Origin: Haematococcus lacustris
Lineage: Eukaryota; Chlorophyta; Chlorophyceae; Chlamydomonadales; Haematococcaceae
Direction: 5' to 3'
Length of the DNA: 64,000 bases
Assembly (NCBI GenBank): GCA_030144725.1
Contig: JASKMD010000003.1
Span: forward strand, 8,147,237 to 8,211,236
In this document: in pieces, positions 17,441 through 31,493 of the stretch
How the letters are laid out: every line of letters starts with the position of its first letter
How positions within the stretch are numbered: the first letter of the stretch is position 1
The notes under the pieces: generated by a model
Databases searched by the model: none
Told to the model about the DNA's origin: nothing
Seen by the model: only the letters and a program-made list of their open reading frames with translations
Translations under genes and position numbers: made by a program

Positions 17441-20400
17441 GGGACCAGCTGCACCTGACAGAAGATTTGGCTCATCAGGAGGTGAGGATGGGATCGTCAG
17501 CGGGGCAGCAGGGGCAGCAGGAGCAGGCAGAGGCAGGAAGGGGCAGCAGGGGCAGGAAGGAGCAGCAGGGGCAGCGGGTCAGCAGGGGCAGGAAGGGGCA
17601 GCGGGGCAGCAGGGGCAGGAAGGGGCAGCAGGGGCAGCAGGGGCAGCAGGGGCAGCGGGTCAGAAGGGGCAGGAAGGGGCAGCAGGGGCAGCGGGGCAAC
17701 AGGGGCAGGAAGGGGCAGCAGGGGCAGCGGGGCAACAGGGACAGGAAGGGGCAGCGGGGCAGCAGGGGCAGGAAGGGGCAGCGGGTCAGCACGGGCAGCA
17801 GGGGAAGCGGGCCAGCAGGGGCAGGAAGGGGCAGCGGGTCAGCAGGGGCAGGAAGGGGCAGCAGGGGCAGCGGGCCAGCAGGGGCAGGAAGGGGCAGCGG
17901 GTCAGCAGGGGCAGGAAGGGTCAGCGGGTCAGCAGGGGCAGGAAGGGGCAGCAGGGGCAGCGGGCCAGCAGGGGCAGGAAGGGTCAGCGGGTCAGCAGGG
18001 GCAGGAAGGGTCAGCGGGTCAGCAGGGGCAGGAAGGGGCAGCGGTCAGCAGGGGTCATGTCATGAGGGGTTGTCACACCCAGCTGGTCACACCATGAGCC
18101 ACACCATGTGCAGGTGACTCAAGGCAGGTTCATGGAGCTGTGCATCAAGCTCGTCAAGCTACACAACGAGCTGGTGCACTTGCAGCTGCCTCAACTTGCT
18201 GGTAGGTGGACCGGGTATGCGGTTTGGGCCATTGCTGTTGTTGCCATTGCTGCTGCCTCTGCTGCTGTTACAGCGGGTGCCTCTGCTGCTGCTTGTAACT
18301 CATATGTAGCTGGTATGGGTGTTTTTGTGACATGACTGGACAGACACACAAGACAAGACAAGACAGAGTGCCAGGCAAATGTGACAGGGGTGCTTATGAT
18401 GGCAGTCAAGGCAATGATATGTCTAAATGGCAGTCTCGTACCTGGGGCCTGCACCTTGTATATTGTGTGCAGAATAGCATGACTTGTCTGTATGAAGTCT
18501 GGCTGACGAGGCAGACTTTTGAGCCGCGTCACCCCACTGACCATGCCAGCAGTCAAGGCAGGGGTAGGGGTACACCCAGGCAGGCTAGAGCACCCCATAC
18601 TGACAGGCAAGAGCTAGACCACTCCATACATACATACAAGACAAGGAGGCGACATGGCCATGCCAGCAGTCAAGGCAAGGGTTAGGGCCAACCCGCACCC
18701 AGACTGTGCGGTTGGCACCCTCACTGCCTGGTCCTTGGTCTGCAGAGAAGCGGCTGAGCGTGAGCCAGGCGCTGCGGCATGCCTTTGAGGAATACAGTGG
18801 GCAGCTGGCGCCTGGGAGCTCTGACTCTGTGCTCGGACAGCTCAGTGAGGCACAGCTGTTGAGGATCTGCCAAGACGCTGGCTGCATGGAGCCACAAGGT
18901 ACGGAGCGGGACAGGAAGGCTGGCAGCAGGAGTGGGAGTGGGGCTGTGCAGGCAGGCAGTAGATGGCTGGGGTTGTGCAGGCAGTCAGTATGGTGGGCTG
19001 CGCACACAACAGGGTAATGAGCAGGGTCGCATCGGCAAGAAACAAAGTCAGCAGCAAACAACAAGGGGGAGGTTCAGTGTATACATGGTCAGACAGCTCA
19101 ATGCTTGTGGAGATGGAGCAGAAAAGCATGTCAGCAGAGTACCCTGAGCGGAGGCTCCTGATCCCACCACCCTCTCCATGCGTGCGCACAGCATGCACCC
19201 TCTCCATGCGTGCTTACAGCATCGGTAGCAACAACCCTCCTAAGCCCATTGCTCGAACCATGCCAATGTCCAGAATAGCAAGAGGAAGAGGTGCACACAG
19301 AAGAACCAGAGAGGTGGCCAGCTGCTGGGCAGCTACCACTGCCAGGCGCTAAGCACTGACCTGCTGCTGCATGGCTAGCAGGACCCCTGTCGCAGTCCGG
19401 CCTGAAGAACGTCCTGGCAGCGTTCCGCCCTCAAGCATACGAAGGGCCGCTGGCTGTCGATTATCCTACTTTCTGCAAGGTGAGCCGTACCTGGGCCTTC
19501 CACCGACCCGGCCTGGCCTGACCTGGCCTGACCTGGCCTGACCTGGCCTGACCTGGCCTGACCTGGCCTGACCTGGCCTGACCTGGCCTGACCTGGCCTG
19601 ACCTGGCCTGACCTGGCCTGACCTGGCCTGACCCGACCCGACCTGGCCTGACCCGACCCGACCCGACCCGACCCGACCCGACCCGACCCGACCCAACCCG
19701 ACCTGACCTGACCTGACCTGACCTGACCTGACCAGACCTGGCCTGACCTGACCTGGTTCCTAAGGTGTTGGCTGCCATCGCATCAGAGATCATGGTGGAC
19801 CTATACACCCCGGTGGCCGCACTGGGGCTGGCTGTGCGACCTTTGCCGCTGCTCAGAGAACAACTGTCAGTGAGTGCCTCTCCCCAACACACACTGGCCT
19901 CTGGTTCCTGTGCCATGACACTGGTTGACATGACACTGGTTTCTGTGCCATGACCAGCAGCCATCTGCTTGCCTGGGCCTCTGCTGATATGTGCCCCCCA
20001 CACCTTTTGACCCCAATGGGTACCCACTGAACATGCCCGCCCTTCCACCATCCAGTATGCAGTGCCATATGCCTTGTAGCCAGTGGTGAACCCTATGCTT
20101 GCATGGGCTTCTGCTGGCAGCAAGCCAGCTGCCAAACCTAGAGTGCTGGCCTGAGGGATGACATGTCGAGTCAAGCTTCAGCACCTTTCTCTAGGGCCCA
20201 ATCAGGAAGAATCCCTTGCTCACTTGTCTGTCTTGTCTGTGCTGGACTCACTCGTCTGTCTTTGCTCACTTACTTGTCTGTCTTATCTGTATGGACTTAT
20301 AACCCACAAAGCAGCACTTCCCTCATTGGCCCGAACAGGCAGAGCCAGGGCCCCTCCCTAGGAGTGGTGTCTTGATTGTGTGGAGTTATGTTCCCATGCA

Positions 20401-23400
20401 TGGGCATGTGCGCCTTCCACCTACACTACTGCCTGACCCCTGTGACAGGGCTATAGCCTGGAGTTGGCATGACTGACATGCACTGGTGTAAGCTGATGAC
20501 AGACACTACTGTGCATGACACACACTACTGTGCATCAGCAGGCTGCTGCTGCTGGGCGTGGGGTCAAGCAAGAGGCTCACAAACCAGCATGCAGCTCAGC
20601 GGTCCCCCTCAAGGTTACCAAACCTAGAGTAGTTGAGGAGGTGGCAGCAGCAACGTCTGCAGTTGTCATTCCTTATGGCATAGTTGCGGCTCTGTACATA
20701 CTAGGCGGTGCAGCACTTCAAAACTTAGCACGTCCCGTGTGAGCCCCATATGCGGTGCGCTTTGTTTGTCGCAGCTCTGGCATTGACATGTGGCATTCAA
20801 GCTAGCTCATTGTGCCTAGTTGTATGGTCCCTTGCAGCAATGAGCCATGCAACCTTACCTCAGCTTACTCCATGCAGGACCCTTGCACACCACCACTGGG
20901 CTGCCACGCCATGTATGCCTCACCTACTGCTGCATATATACACTGGACATGGCCTGTTGACTGGCTGTTGCAGGTACAACTGGACCTGGACTGCCATTGG
21001 CAGCCACCCACTGCTTTTGAAGGTAAGGGACTGGCTGGCGATGGGCTAGCTCCAGAGAGTGGCCCTGAACCTGAACCTGAACCTGACCCCTGACCTGACC
21101 CTAACCTTTGCAGGGCGCCCTCTGGCATATCCGTATTCTTACTGCCCTGCCCGTTTTGAGTATGATACAATATGTTTATGCATGCAGAGCATTACACAAG
21201 TTCTCTGCCATGTCTCATAACCCACAGACTCAAAACTGCGACCTGCCATGTGCATGCAGAGTGTTGGACTCTGAAGCTGGAACCCCCGCATGAAACCACA
21301 AAGCGTGACAACAAAACCTCAGCCAGAAGAGGCGCTGGCCCGCCATTGAACTTTAAAAAAACAGTTGCTAAGAGCACGGACGGCCAAGACGATGGCGAGG
21401 AGAGCGACGATGTGGACCGCTTAGTGTTCACTGGGGACCTTGACGACAATGGATACCATGCTGTAGCGGACAACAACCCGTTTCTTCAACAGCGAGTTGG
21501 CCGCAAGGCACCCACGCTGAAGATACCGGATGATGCCGAGCCGCGAGACGCTGCCCCCGAAGCTCGGGCGAAGCCCCGCCCGGTTAAGGCAAAAGAGGGC
21601 TCGCCGAGCCCTGGGTCGAGTAGCGCCTCACCGACCAGCCCGAGTTTGGTGGGATATCAAGGACCCAAACTTGGTGCCGACGCTTCCAGCCCTCCATCTC
21701 AACGCACTGCACATACCAGCTCGCCTGAGCGCACCTCCGCGCCCAAGTCCAGGCTTGCTCCGCTGGCCGTTAAGCAAGGTCGAGTATCGCGAGCAGGAGG
21801 GTCGTCTCAAGCACAAGTAAAGTTGGAAGTGCCGCTTGACGTGGGACCGGCAGTCGCGACCGCCGGCAAGGACATGCCGGAGCTGGAGACAGCCACATAC
21901 AAGGCAAAGCAGGCCAAGGATTACTCGGTACGTGTCAGAGTGCCCTCTCCGCTCATCCCTAATGCCTCCTCTAATGCTCTGGGCAAGAGCAGAGTCCGAC
22001 TCACCTCGTGAAGACCAGAGCATGCGCATGCTACTAGCTATCAGCTTACACCTCAAGCAGCTCAGCCCAGTGAGGTTACGGGTAGTCAGGCAGTGAAGGG
22101 AAGAGGTCAGCTGCAAGGTTGCCTCTGTGCTGATGCTGATGCTGATGCCGCTGCTACTCTGGGCATCCACTGGGTATGACTTCGTGTCTGTCCATTCAAC
22201 AACAGGCAATCAAGGGCACGCTCGTTTCGCGAAGGGCGCATGATATGTTCTGATAGTCTTCTCTACTGATGTTGCTAAGAACATACGCATCCATCTTCTC
22301 TGCCTCGCCATACTCGCAATCTTCTCTACTGATGTTGCTACGAGCATACGCATCCCATCTCCACTGCCTCCCCACACCCCATGTGCCTCCCCGCTCCCCA
22401 CACCACCACTCAGTGCATGTACACGCCTGATGGGAGGGAGGGGGCGGCAGGTCCCGCCTATCCCTGCAGCGCCCCAGACTCTACTGCTGCCCGCATTAAG
22501 CCCAGCAGGGCCGCGCCCAACTCCCAGCGCTGGCTGGCCTGCTGGTATGGCCACTGGGGGTGCTGCACACCACCACCTAGTGTATGTACACGCTCATGCC
22601 CTTCACATGTGAAGCTAGAGTACCTGCCCCCTCCCTACCCCAGCCCACCCACCCCCTGCTTGCCTCCCTGCCCACCAGGACCGCCCTGACCCCCTACCAC
22701 CACCTGCCAGCCTCAAATCCCGCTTACCCAGCTGGACGGACCGCCGAGGCGAGTCCCGGGGCCCCCCAGCCCCTCCGGCCCCTTCCATAGCGCTCACGTC
22801 CCTGGCTGGGGCACCGGGGCTGGAGGGGGAGCGCCACAGCGGACCACCCCAGCCCATCGCCTGGCAGCCAGCGGAGGAGAGAGGGATGGCAGGTCCTGGG
22901 GCCCTCAATGCCGGCGGCGGCTGGCTGCTGGCTCCTAAGATCACGGCACTGGAGGGCCAGGTGGGAGGCGTGAGGGCTGGGGGCTAGGGTGGGTGGGGGC
23001 TGGGGGGCGCATGGGGCGGCACAGGGAGGGTTGTTGAGGGTGGTGGTGGGCTGGCTGGTGAGGGGAGCGGTGGGCTGCAGTGACGAGGGGATCCCTAAGC
23101 AACAGGGACAGCAAGGATAGGTTGCAAGAAGGCTGCACAGGGAGTGTGAGAGAGAGTGAGTAGAGTGGGGTGCAGGGGCAGGGTGGCGTTGCAGTGAGGA
23201 TTGAGTTGGTGGGTGGGTGGGTGGGCGGGGGCGGGCAGCATGCTCCCGACTCGCCTTGTACAGAGCCCTACCCATCCATCCTTCCTACTCCCCTCACAAG
23301 CTGCAGGCTGTTTCTGCCACCCGTGCCTGCTTGCATGGCTGTGCGGCCACACCTGATGAACCCACCTGCCTCCCAGTCATGCTGTGCTGTCTCCGCCATG

Positions 23401-26400
23401 AGCAGTAGCTGCTGCTGCTAACACGCCGTCCGTGCGTGCGATGGCCGTGCCCCTGCTGCAGCTGGCCAGTCTTTGGGAGCGTATTGAGCAAATAGCTGCA
23501 GAGGTGGTCAGCAACAAGCAGTGGGCTGCCGACAACCATGAACAATTCAGGGTGAGGCCAGCCACACCTTAGCAGTTCCCTGCCTTGCCTGTCCAGCACC
23601 AGGGGTGGTGCCTAGATAGGCCACAGAGAAACACAGGGACACGGTGAGCGTGAAGGTACATTTTGTCCATGGAAATGAGTTGGTTGGGTTGGTTGGGTTG
23701 GGTTGGGTTGGGTTGGGTTGGGTTGGGTTGGGTTGGGTTGGGTTGGTGAATTGGTTGGGTCTGTAGCCCTGCAGTGGGTCAATTGGACTTGGGTCTCCTT
23801 AACCCTGGCTGTGATTCGCACTAAGTGATGCCAAGCTTGACACTGGTGCTTGGCCTTCCTGGCTGCAGGATGCCTTGGGCGTGTGCAGCAAGGAGCAGAA
23901 GTCGTTTGACGCCCGCTTAGCTGCGTTCCAGGAGCAGCTCGCTAAACTCCTGCAACAGGGCAAGACCTTGGACGCATTCCTGGGCCCGGACGAGCCAGAG
24001 GAGCCGGACGACGAGTTCAAGGGCGTTTTGTTGTCCCCCGATGCAAAAGTCGGTTCTGCCAGCGGTGTGGACATGCAAGCTGAGAGCGAGTCACGAAAAT
24101 CACCGACCGGCCGCCGACAGCAGCTGCAGCAGCAAATCGTCGACATGGCGATGCGGCGCATGCGCGGGGAACTGCGGCCGCAGATGCTGGCTGAGCTGGA
24201 GGAGTTTCGATCCGGCGTGGCGGCGGCGGTGGCTGAGGCTTCCGCCGCAAAAGGCGCCGCCGCCCGAGCATCCGGCCGCGCTTTTCAAATGTCTGAGCAG
24301 GTACGTTGGAACGTGTGTGTTCTTGCGTGACAGGTGAAACCCACACAACCCGATGTTATGTCTTATGGTCATGTTAGCTAGATCTAGACATGTCAGCGCA
24401 ACCCGACCCGGCCCAACCTGATGTGACCCAACCTGACCCGACCTACTTCGCCTACCTCCGCCTCATCCCACCATCACCCTGCCCCACCTTGCCTTGCTTC
24501 CTCAGGTGCAGCAGTTGTCCAAGTCTGGCACCCAGCTGCAGGCGTCTCTTCAAGAAGCCCAAGTTCAACTGGATGGCTTGGACACAGACCTGCGGCGGCA
24601 GCTACAGGCCCGTGCCACCGCCCTGTCTGACCTCGCCACCAGCAGCAAGGCCGCGCTGAAAGACTTGAAAGACCAGCTGGATGCAGGGTTGGCCGCCGCA
24701 CAGCAGCACAGGGCAGAGGTGAGGTCAGAGCTGGCTGAGCTGCAAGCGGCACAGCAGCAGCAGGAGGCTGGTGTGGCTCTGCTGGGCAAGGAGGCAGCGG
24801 ATGCGAAGGCAGGGGTGGAGCGCCAGGGTCGGCTGCTGGCAGGGGTGCAGGACCAGGTTCAGCTGCTGCAGGTGATGGAAACTCAGCATGGTGTGGAGGT
24901 GGAGGCGGTGCATCAGCAGGTGCGGGTGTTGCTGACTCAGGTGACGACAGCACAGCAGCAGGTGCAAGAGGTGCAGACACAGCAGGCTGCTGCTCAGCAG
25001 CAGGTGCAAACATTGGCACAGCAGCAGGCTGAGGCCCGGCAGCAGGTGCTCGACATGCAAGCACAGCAGGCAGTGGTGCAGCAGCAGCAGGAGCAGCAGC
25101 AGGCTACACTGCTTCAGCAGCAGCAGCGGCTGGTGCAGGCCGTTGAAGGGGAGCTGCGGCAGGAGGTGGCAGCTGTGCAGGGCTTGCTACAGTCTCTTCA
25201 AGGTGTGGTGCAGCAGCAATCCCAGGTGGGGCAGGAGGCAAGGGCGGAGGTGGAGAAGGAGGTCAGGGACCTGGCAGCTCAGGTGCAGGCAGGGCTGGCA
25301 GTCCAGACAACTCAGCAGCAGCAGACTGCCATCCTGCAGTCACAGCTGCTGGCTCTGCAAGCCAATTTGGCACAAACAATTAGCCAGGCAGGAGGGCGGG
25401 AGGAGGAGGAGCAGGAGCAGCAGCTGCAGGGGGTCAAGGCACAGCTGCAAGACGCAGTAACAGCACTGGCTTCCGTGCAGCAGCGGGAGGAGGCAGTGGC
25501 AGCGCAGCTGCAGGGCCTGAGTGCAGCCCGAGCTGAGCAGCAGAAGCAAGCGCAGGATGTGTTGCAGCGTGTCGAGGCGGCCGAGGCAGCGCGAGTGGCG
25601 CAGCAGCAGGCAGGGGAGGCCCTGACCAGCCAGCTCCACACCCAAGTGCTGCCGCAGCTGCATGACCTGTCAGCAGCCCAGGAGGTGCAGGCGACTGCCA
25701 GTGCAAAGCACGCGACCGCGATCGCCGCCATGCAGGAGCAGCTGGCAGAGGTGTCTGCAGCTGAGGGGGCGCGGAAGGCCTGGGAGGAGGGGGTGCAGGC
25801 GCAGCTGGAGTCGCTGCAGGCTGTGAAGGACTCAGTGACACATGCCAGCCCTGATGGTGATGATGTGAGGGGGAGTCATGAGGCTCTGCAGGCGCTGCAG
25901 GCGACAGTGGAGGCCGCGCAAGCCTCGCAGCAACAGCTGAGCAGCACGGTGCAGCAGCAGGTGCAGCAGCTTGACAACAGCTTTCGGCAGCAGGTGCAGC
26001 AGATGGACATCTCGTTGCAGCAGCAGGTGCAGGCAGTCCAGACAGCCCACCAGGCCGTCACTTTGGATGTGCAGTCCCAGTTGGCCACGCTGGCTGCTGA
26101 GCAGGCCGCTTTGCAGCAGCGCCAGACAAAGGTGGAGCAGGCGCTGGCAGCTGTGTCAGTAGCGCAGGCTAGCCTGAGCAGCCAGGGGCAGGAGGCTGCT
26201 GCCCGGCTGAAGGCTGAGTCGGAGTTGCAGGTGCAGCGGGAGTTGCAGCGGCAGCAGAAGCTGCAGGGTCAGGTGGAAGCTCAGGTGCAGGCAGCAGTCG
26301 CTGCCCTGGAGCAACAGTTTGCGGCAGAGCAGCAGGCAGCAGTGGCACAGCTGGAGGCGGTAGTCAGCGCTCAGGTGGCTGCACAGCAGCAGCAGCAGGA

Positions 26401-26753
26401 GGAGGGTGTGCGGGCGCAGATGCAGGCGGCAGTGGCAGCAATCGCGACCCGGCAGCAGCAGCAGGAGCAAGAGGAGCAGTTGGGGGTCAAGATTCTCGAG
26501 TCTGTCACCAAGCAGGTGGCCGACTTCCAGCAACAGCAGCAGCAGGCAGTGGCGGCCCAAATCCAAGCGGCCATCATGGAACAAACAGTGCAGCAGCTGG
26601 AGCAGCAGCAGCAGGCAGTGGCAGCCCAAATCCAGGCTGCAGTTGCAGAGCAAGTAGTGCAGCAGAAACAGGAAATCCTAGCAATGGTTGCAGCCCAGGT
26701 AGCTCAACATCAGCTGGAGCAGCAGCAGCAGCAGCTGGAGCAGCAGCAGCAGC

Positions 26754-26804
<51 letters not shown>

Positions 26805-27036
26805 CTGACGCCAAGGTGCTGGCCAGTCCCCCGGACGAGGCTCTTGCAGCTCAGGTCCAGGCCCTGGCAGCTGCCCTGTCTGCCCAGCGGCAGCGTGAGC
26901 AGGAGCTGCGCGCTGAGTTGTCTGCTGTGAAGGCGAGCCAGCAGCAGCAAGAGGCGCTGCAGGCTGAGTTGGCTGCTGCAAAAGAGCATAAAGCCAGCGC
27001 TATGCAGTTTGAGGATCTGAAGCAGCTCAAGGAAAG

Positions 27037-27088
<52 letters not shown>

Positions 27089-27448
27089 GCACTGCAGGCT
27101 CAGTTGCAGGGAGTGCTTGCCCGCTTAGATCGCCAAGAGGCCCTGCTGGCAGAGAATGAGCAGGCCAGGCGACTGGCCCAGCAAGCAGCATTGGAGTCGG
27201 CTTCAGCAAAGCAGCGGGAGGAGCAGCAGCAGCAAGCAGCAGTGGCAAAAGAGACGGCAGAGCAGGATACAGTGGCTGGGCAGCATGAGGCGGAGCGGGA
27301 GGCTTTGGTGGTGGCAGTGAGACAGCAGGTGGAGGAGCAGATGGCGCAAAAGGTGCGGTGTTGTCTCACTGGCCTTCCACCTATCCTGCCTGCCTGCCTG
27401 CCCGCCTGCCTGCCCGCCCGCCCACCCACCTGCACACCAGCTTACGCA

Positions 27449-27544
<96 letters not shown>

Positions 27545-30500
27545 CGCCATCAGTGTGCTATTTGTGCTCAACTTCATGACCGCATTTGACCTCATGACCT
27601 CATGACCGACATCTCAAAGGGAACATCATCTTTCCACGCCTTCAATCTGCAGTGTCGGTCCCCAACCTTGCCACATGTGTGTCACACTTGACATGTGTAA
27701 AAGTGCCCCTGGCCTTGCAGCTGGCAGCCGCGGAGGCGTTGGTGGCCCAGCTGAGGGTGCGTTGCAGCCAGCTGGAGAGCCAGGTGGAGGCGCAGGGGGA
27801 GGGCATCAGCAGCCAGGCAGCCACCATCATTGGGCTGCACAAGGTCAGTCTTCAAACCTAGCCTCTGGCTATGTGTGTTGCCCAGCCTGGAGCTGTGGGT
27901 CCAACCAAACTCGAGCTGTGTGTCAGCTCCCTTGGCAACCCCACACACCGCTGCCCTTCATGGTGGCCTCCTGCGTGCACCTACTCACTGCTGATGCTGC
28001 GCTTGCTACCATTGAGTCCCACAGCTAGGTGCTGGCTGCGTAATGTCACATCATAGCTCAGGTACCGCATCCAAGCAAACAGTGATATGCAATAGTAGCA
28101 CCATAACTTGCCACAGAACCACCCCAACGATCAGGTAAGCCGTGCCAAATATACGGCAGCAGTGTGGGGGTGGCTGCACACACACTGCCACACACAGCTG
28201 GCTGCCACACAGGACCTGCTGGATTACAGCCTAGCTCTGGCTGTGTGCGGATTTGCACAGCAGCCCCTCAACACACCGTTACCCTTCACGGCTGCCTCAC
28301 ACGCATGCCTCCATAGGCACCTGATGCTGCCCTACCCGCCATTGGCACTGGCTGCTCTGCATCCTCTGTATGGAGCAAATTTATTACTATAGCCGAGCCA
28401 GAGCCTGCTATCAGCCTGCTTAGCTGCTCTTGTTTATTTCAGTCGTGTCAGCCCTCTGTTCATCTGATTTCGTGGCAGCTGCACATCGCGTCTCACGGCT
28501 GTGTGCTGTGGCTGTGCTCCTTCCTTCTGCCACCAGGCCCTACAGCAGCGCTTCGACGCGCTAGAGGACGCACTGGCGAGTCGCGAAGCGGAAGACCTGG
28601 AGCCCCCCGCAACCCCTCCTCCCGGCCTGTCTCCGGCACTCGAGCAGCGCCTCGCGCAGTTGGAGCTGGCTGCCGTCAAAGCACAGTCGCTGACCATGAC
28701 TACAGGACTTCCTCCTGCTCTGCTCAACTTCCTTCAGCAAGCATTGGGACCGTCCGCAGTCACACCTGCTAGCTCACCGAAAGTGGAGGGTTCCGGTGCG
28801 GAGGATGGCCTCGGCGGGGCCGCGTTCCCCGCGCCGCGCACACTGGGCGCCCTGATGTCGTACCTACAAGCCAAGGAGCAGCAGCTTGGCGCAGGCCAGC
28901 CTAGCGCGGTGCAGTTCGAACCCCTTCCCACCGTCTTCGCACCCAGCGGGGCAGGCCAGGGGCAGGGCGTCGCGTCCAAGGCTGACGCCAGGCAGGAGTC
29001 GCAGCCACAGCTGCACCACCCTGCACTAGTAGCCAACACTGGCAGCACCAGCACCGGCAAGTCCAGCCCTGAGATTGACTACTTGGCGCCGTTTCGTAAC
29101 CTGCAGCTGTTAGGCCTGTCAAGCGTGGCAGTAGCTCAGGAGGGGCATATCGGTGGGGTCAGCCAGCAGGGCGTGGGCAACCCAGGGCTGTGGAACAGCG
29201 GCATGGCAGGTCAGTCTCAGAGCATGGGCAAGCAACTGAGCAGGCTGCTGCCGCAACCCAGAGGCTGGCCTGGAGCAGGCCAGCCCAGGGGTGGTGGGCG
29301 AGGAAGTAGTGAAGACGGCAGGCAGGGGGCAGGGGGGCCGGTTGGAGGAATCTGGCCTGCAAGTTTGACTGAGCCGCCAGGGCAGGCAGGGGCAGCAGGA
29401 GGCCTGAGGGAGGTAGCAGGAGCAGCTGGTGTGGGAGGTGCTACCACGTCCTCCAGCACTGACCCTCACGCCGACCCCACTACCACCACCACCACTACCT
29501 CTGCTGCTGCTCTTGCTGCTGCTGATGCTGGTGGCAGCAGTCCTGCCCCGACTGTGGCTTTGCTCAATAGCCAGGGCGAGGGTGGTGAGGTGAGTGCCCT
29601 GCCCAACCTGCAGCAGGTGCAGGCACTAGTGGAGCACAGCGTGGCAGCGGCAGCGGCGGCCTGTGGTGTGCAGTCTGTGGAGTCAGTGGCTGTGGCAGCG
29701 CGAATGGGCATGGCCCTGACAGACTACAACACCTTGGTGGCAGCCAGCGGTCAGGCGTCAGGCGGCCTAGCAGCAGTCAGCCAGGAAGTGAGTGACCAGG
29801 CAAGAGGCAGCGTGGCGACCGGGACCCCTTCAGACGGTGCCAGCGGTGGGGAGGCGAGCAGTGGGGGAGCTGGAGCAGCTCCTGCAGCAGCAGGGGCATC
29901 ACAGCCTGGGCCTCAGCCTGGGTCAGCAGCAGCAGCCACAGCTGGTCCTAGGGTGGCCCAGGGGCCTGCCAGCCTAAAGCCAGCCCACATCGCCACCAGT
30001 CCAGCTCACCAGCTGGCATCACTGGCCCTGGCATCACCCACTTGGGCCGAGGCCATGGCTGCTGCCCGCCTGGCCCTGTCCCTCTTCGGTCCTTCCCAGC
30101 AGGCAGCAGGCACGCTAGCGGCTTTGCTGCTGCCCGCTCACTCATTCCGTGGCAGTGCAGGGCCCCCGCCTTCGTTGCGATGGCCTTGGCAGGACGCTGC
30201 TGGGGCAGGCCCCTCTCCCGCTGGCGCACAGCTTGCGACCGCGAGTCGTGCACCGACGGTCGCCGCTGCAGACAGCATCGCACAGGCTGCACACGAGGCG
30301 CGGCAGGTGCTGCAACGCAAACCCTTGAGCCCGGCCGAGGACGTGAAAAGCGCTCTTTCTCGAGTTGAGACTGCAATGTGGTCACAGGCAGACGTCATGT
30401 CAGCTGTCGTGGCAGAGGTGGAGCGCAGTGCCGCCCAGGGCCTCGGGTCGGCATTGCACTTGGCCCGCGGACTTCTGCTGCCCTCAGCGACCTGCAACCC

Positions 30501-31457
30501 CGCGCAAGCAAGGGAGGCCGCGCAGTTGGCTGCGCGCATTTGGGGTCCCGGGTCAGCAGAGGCCGAGCTGGGTCGCGTCGTCGCCAGCCTACCTGGCTCG
30601 AGCTTGTCTGCCAGCAATCAAGACGACATTGCACGCGAGCTGGCCGCTGCGGTTTCGCAGCATGGCGTATACAGCCCACCTGCTGCAGTGCTGCGAGCAC
30701 GCTTGGCGGTGACCAGCTCTGGTCCCGACTCGCCCGAGGCTGCAGTTGCCATTGCCGCGGCGCTGGCTGCCTCTAAGGCAGAGGCCGCAAGCACAGCCGG
30801 CGCAGGCAGCAGCGGCTATGACACTGCCACACCCTCGTTGCCACAGCTGCCAGCGCTTGTAGCCGCACTGGAAAAGACGCAGGCACCAACACCGGGTACC
30901 ATGGACGCTGTGCTCGTCCACGCTGCGGCTGCCCGCAAAGCTGCTGAGGAGATGGGCGTGGACAGCCCAGCTGCGGCTGCCGCAGGGGTCATGTTGCTGT
31001 CCACTGCGGTCACAGCAGGAGAGCCGTCTGTAGCCCAGGTGGCCGCCCGCCTGGCGACGTCCGTGTTTGGCCCCGCCGCCAAAGTCACCACCGCAACCTG
31101 CGCAGTCACTGCCCTGCCACGCAGCTTTTTTGACGCCGCAACTGCAGCTAGTGCCGCGGAGCTCTTCGCATTGACGCGTGAGACGAAAGGAACAGAGGAC
31201 GCGGCAATGGAGGTTGCGGCAGTAGACGCCAGATCGGTGCTGCTCTCACATGCATCCTCTGGTGGAGAACGCGCGCAGTGCCTGCAGCGCTTCATCTCGG
31301 CCGCAACACAAGCAGCGGGTGACGCGGTCCAGCCAGCGGTGGTGGACGCCGCGGTTGCCTCCGTCTCCGGCTTTGGCACAGGCACACATGCGGGGCTCGG
31401 TTGTGCTGAGGCTGTTAGCAAGGCTATGTTTGGACCCACCAACAGTGAAGAAGCGCA

Positions 31458-31493
<36 letters not shown>

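Noticed and set aside
17418..18065. Collagen-like Gly-x-y frame
   Set aside because: It arises from a GGGGCAGC minisatellite. The neighbouring frames are equally open, and the sequence lies between exons 17441-17481 and 18114-18201 with proper donor and acceptor.
21114..21180. An exon after acceptor CTTTGCAG (GRPLAYPYSYCPARFE)
   Set aside because: It looks peptide-like, but no donor gives a phase that joins the next exon at 21268, whereas 21022 to 21268 joins directly.
24474..27595. Minus-strand Leu/Cys- and Pro/Ala-rich frames
   Set aside because: Shadows of the CAG-rich coiled-coil exon on the plus strand.
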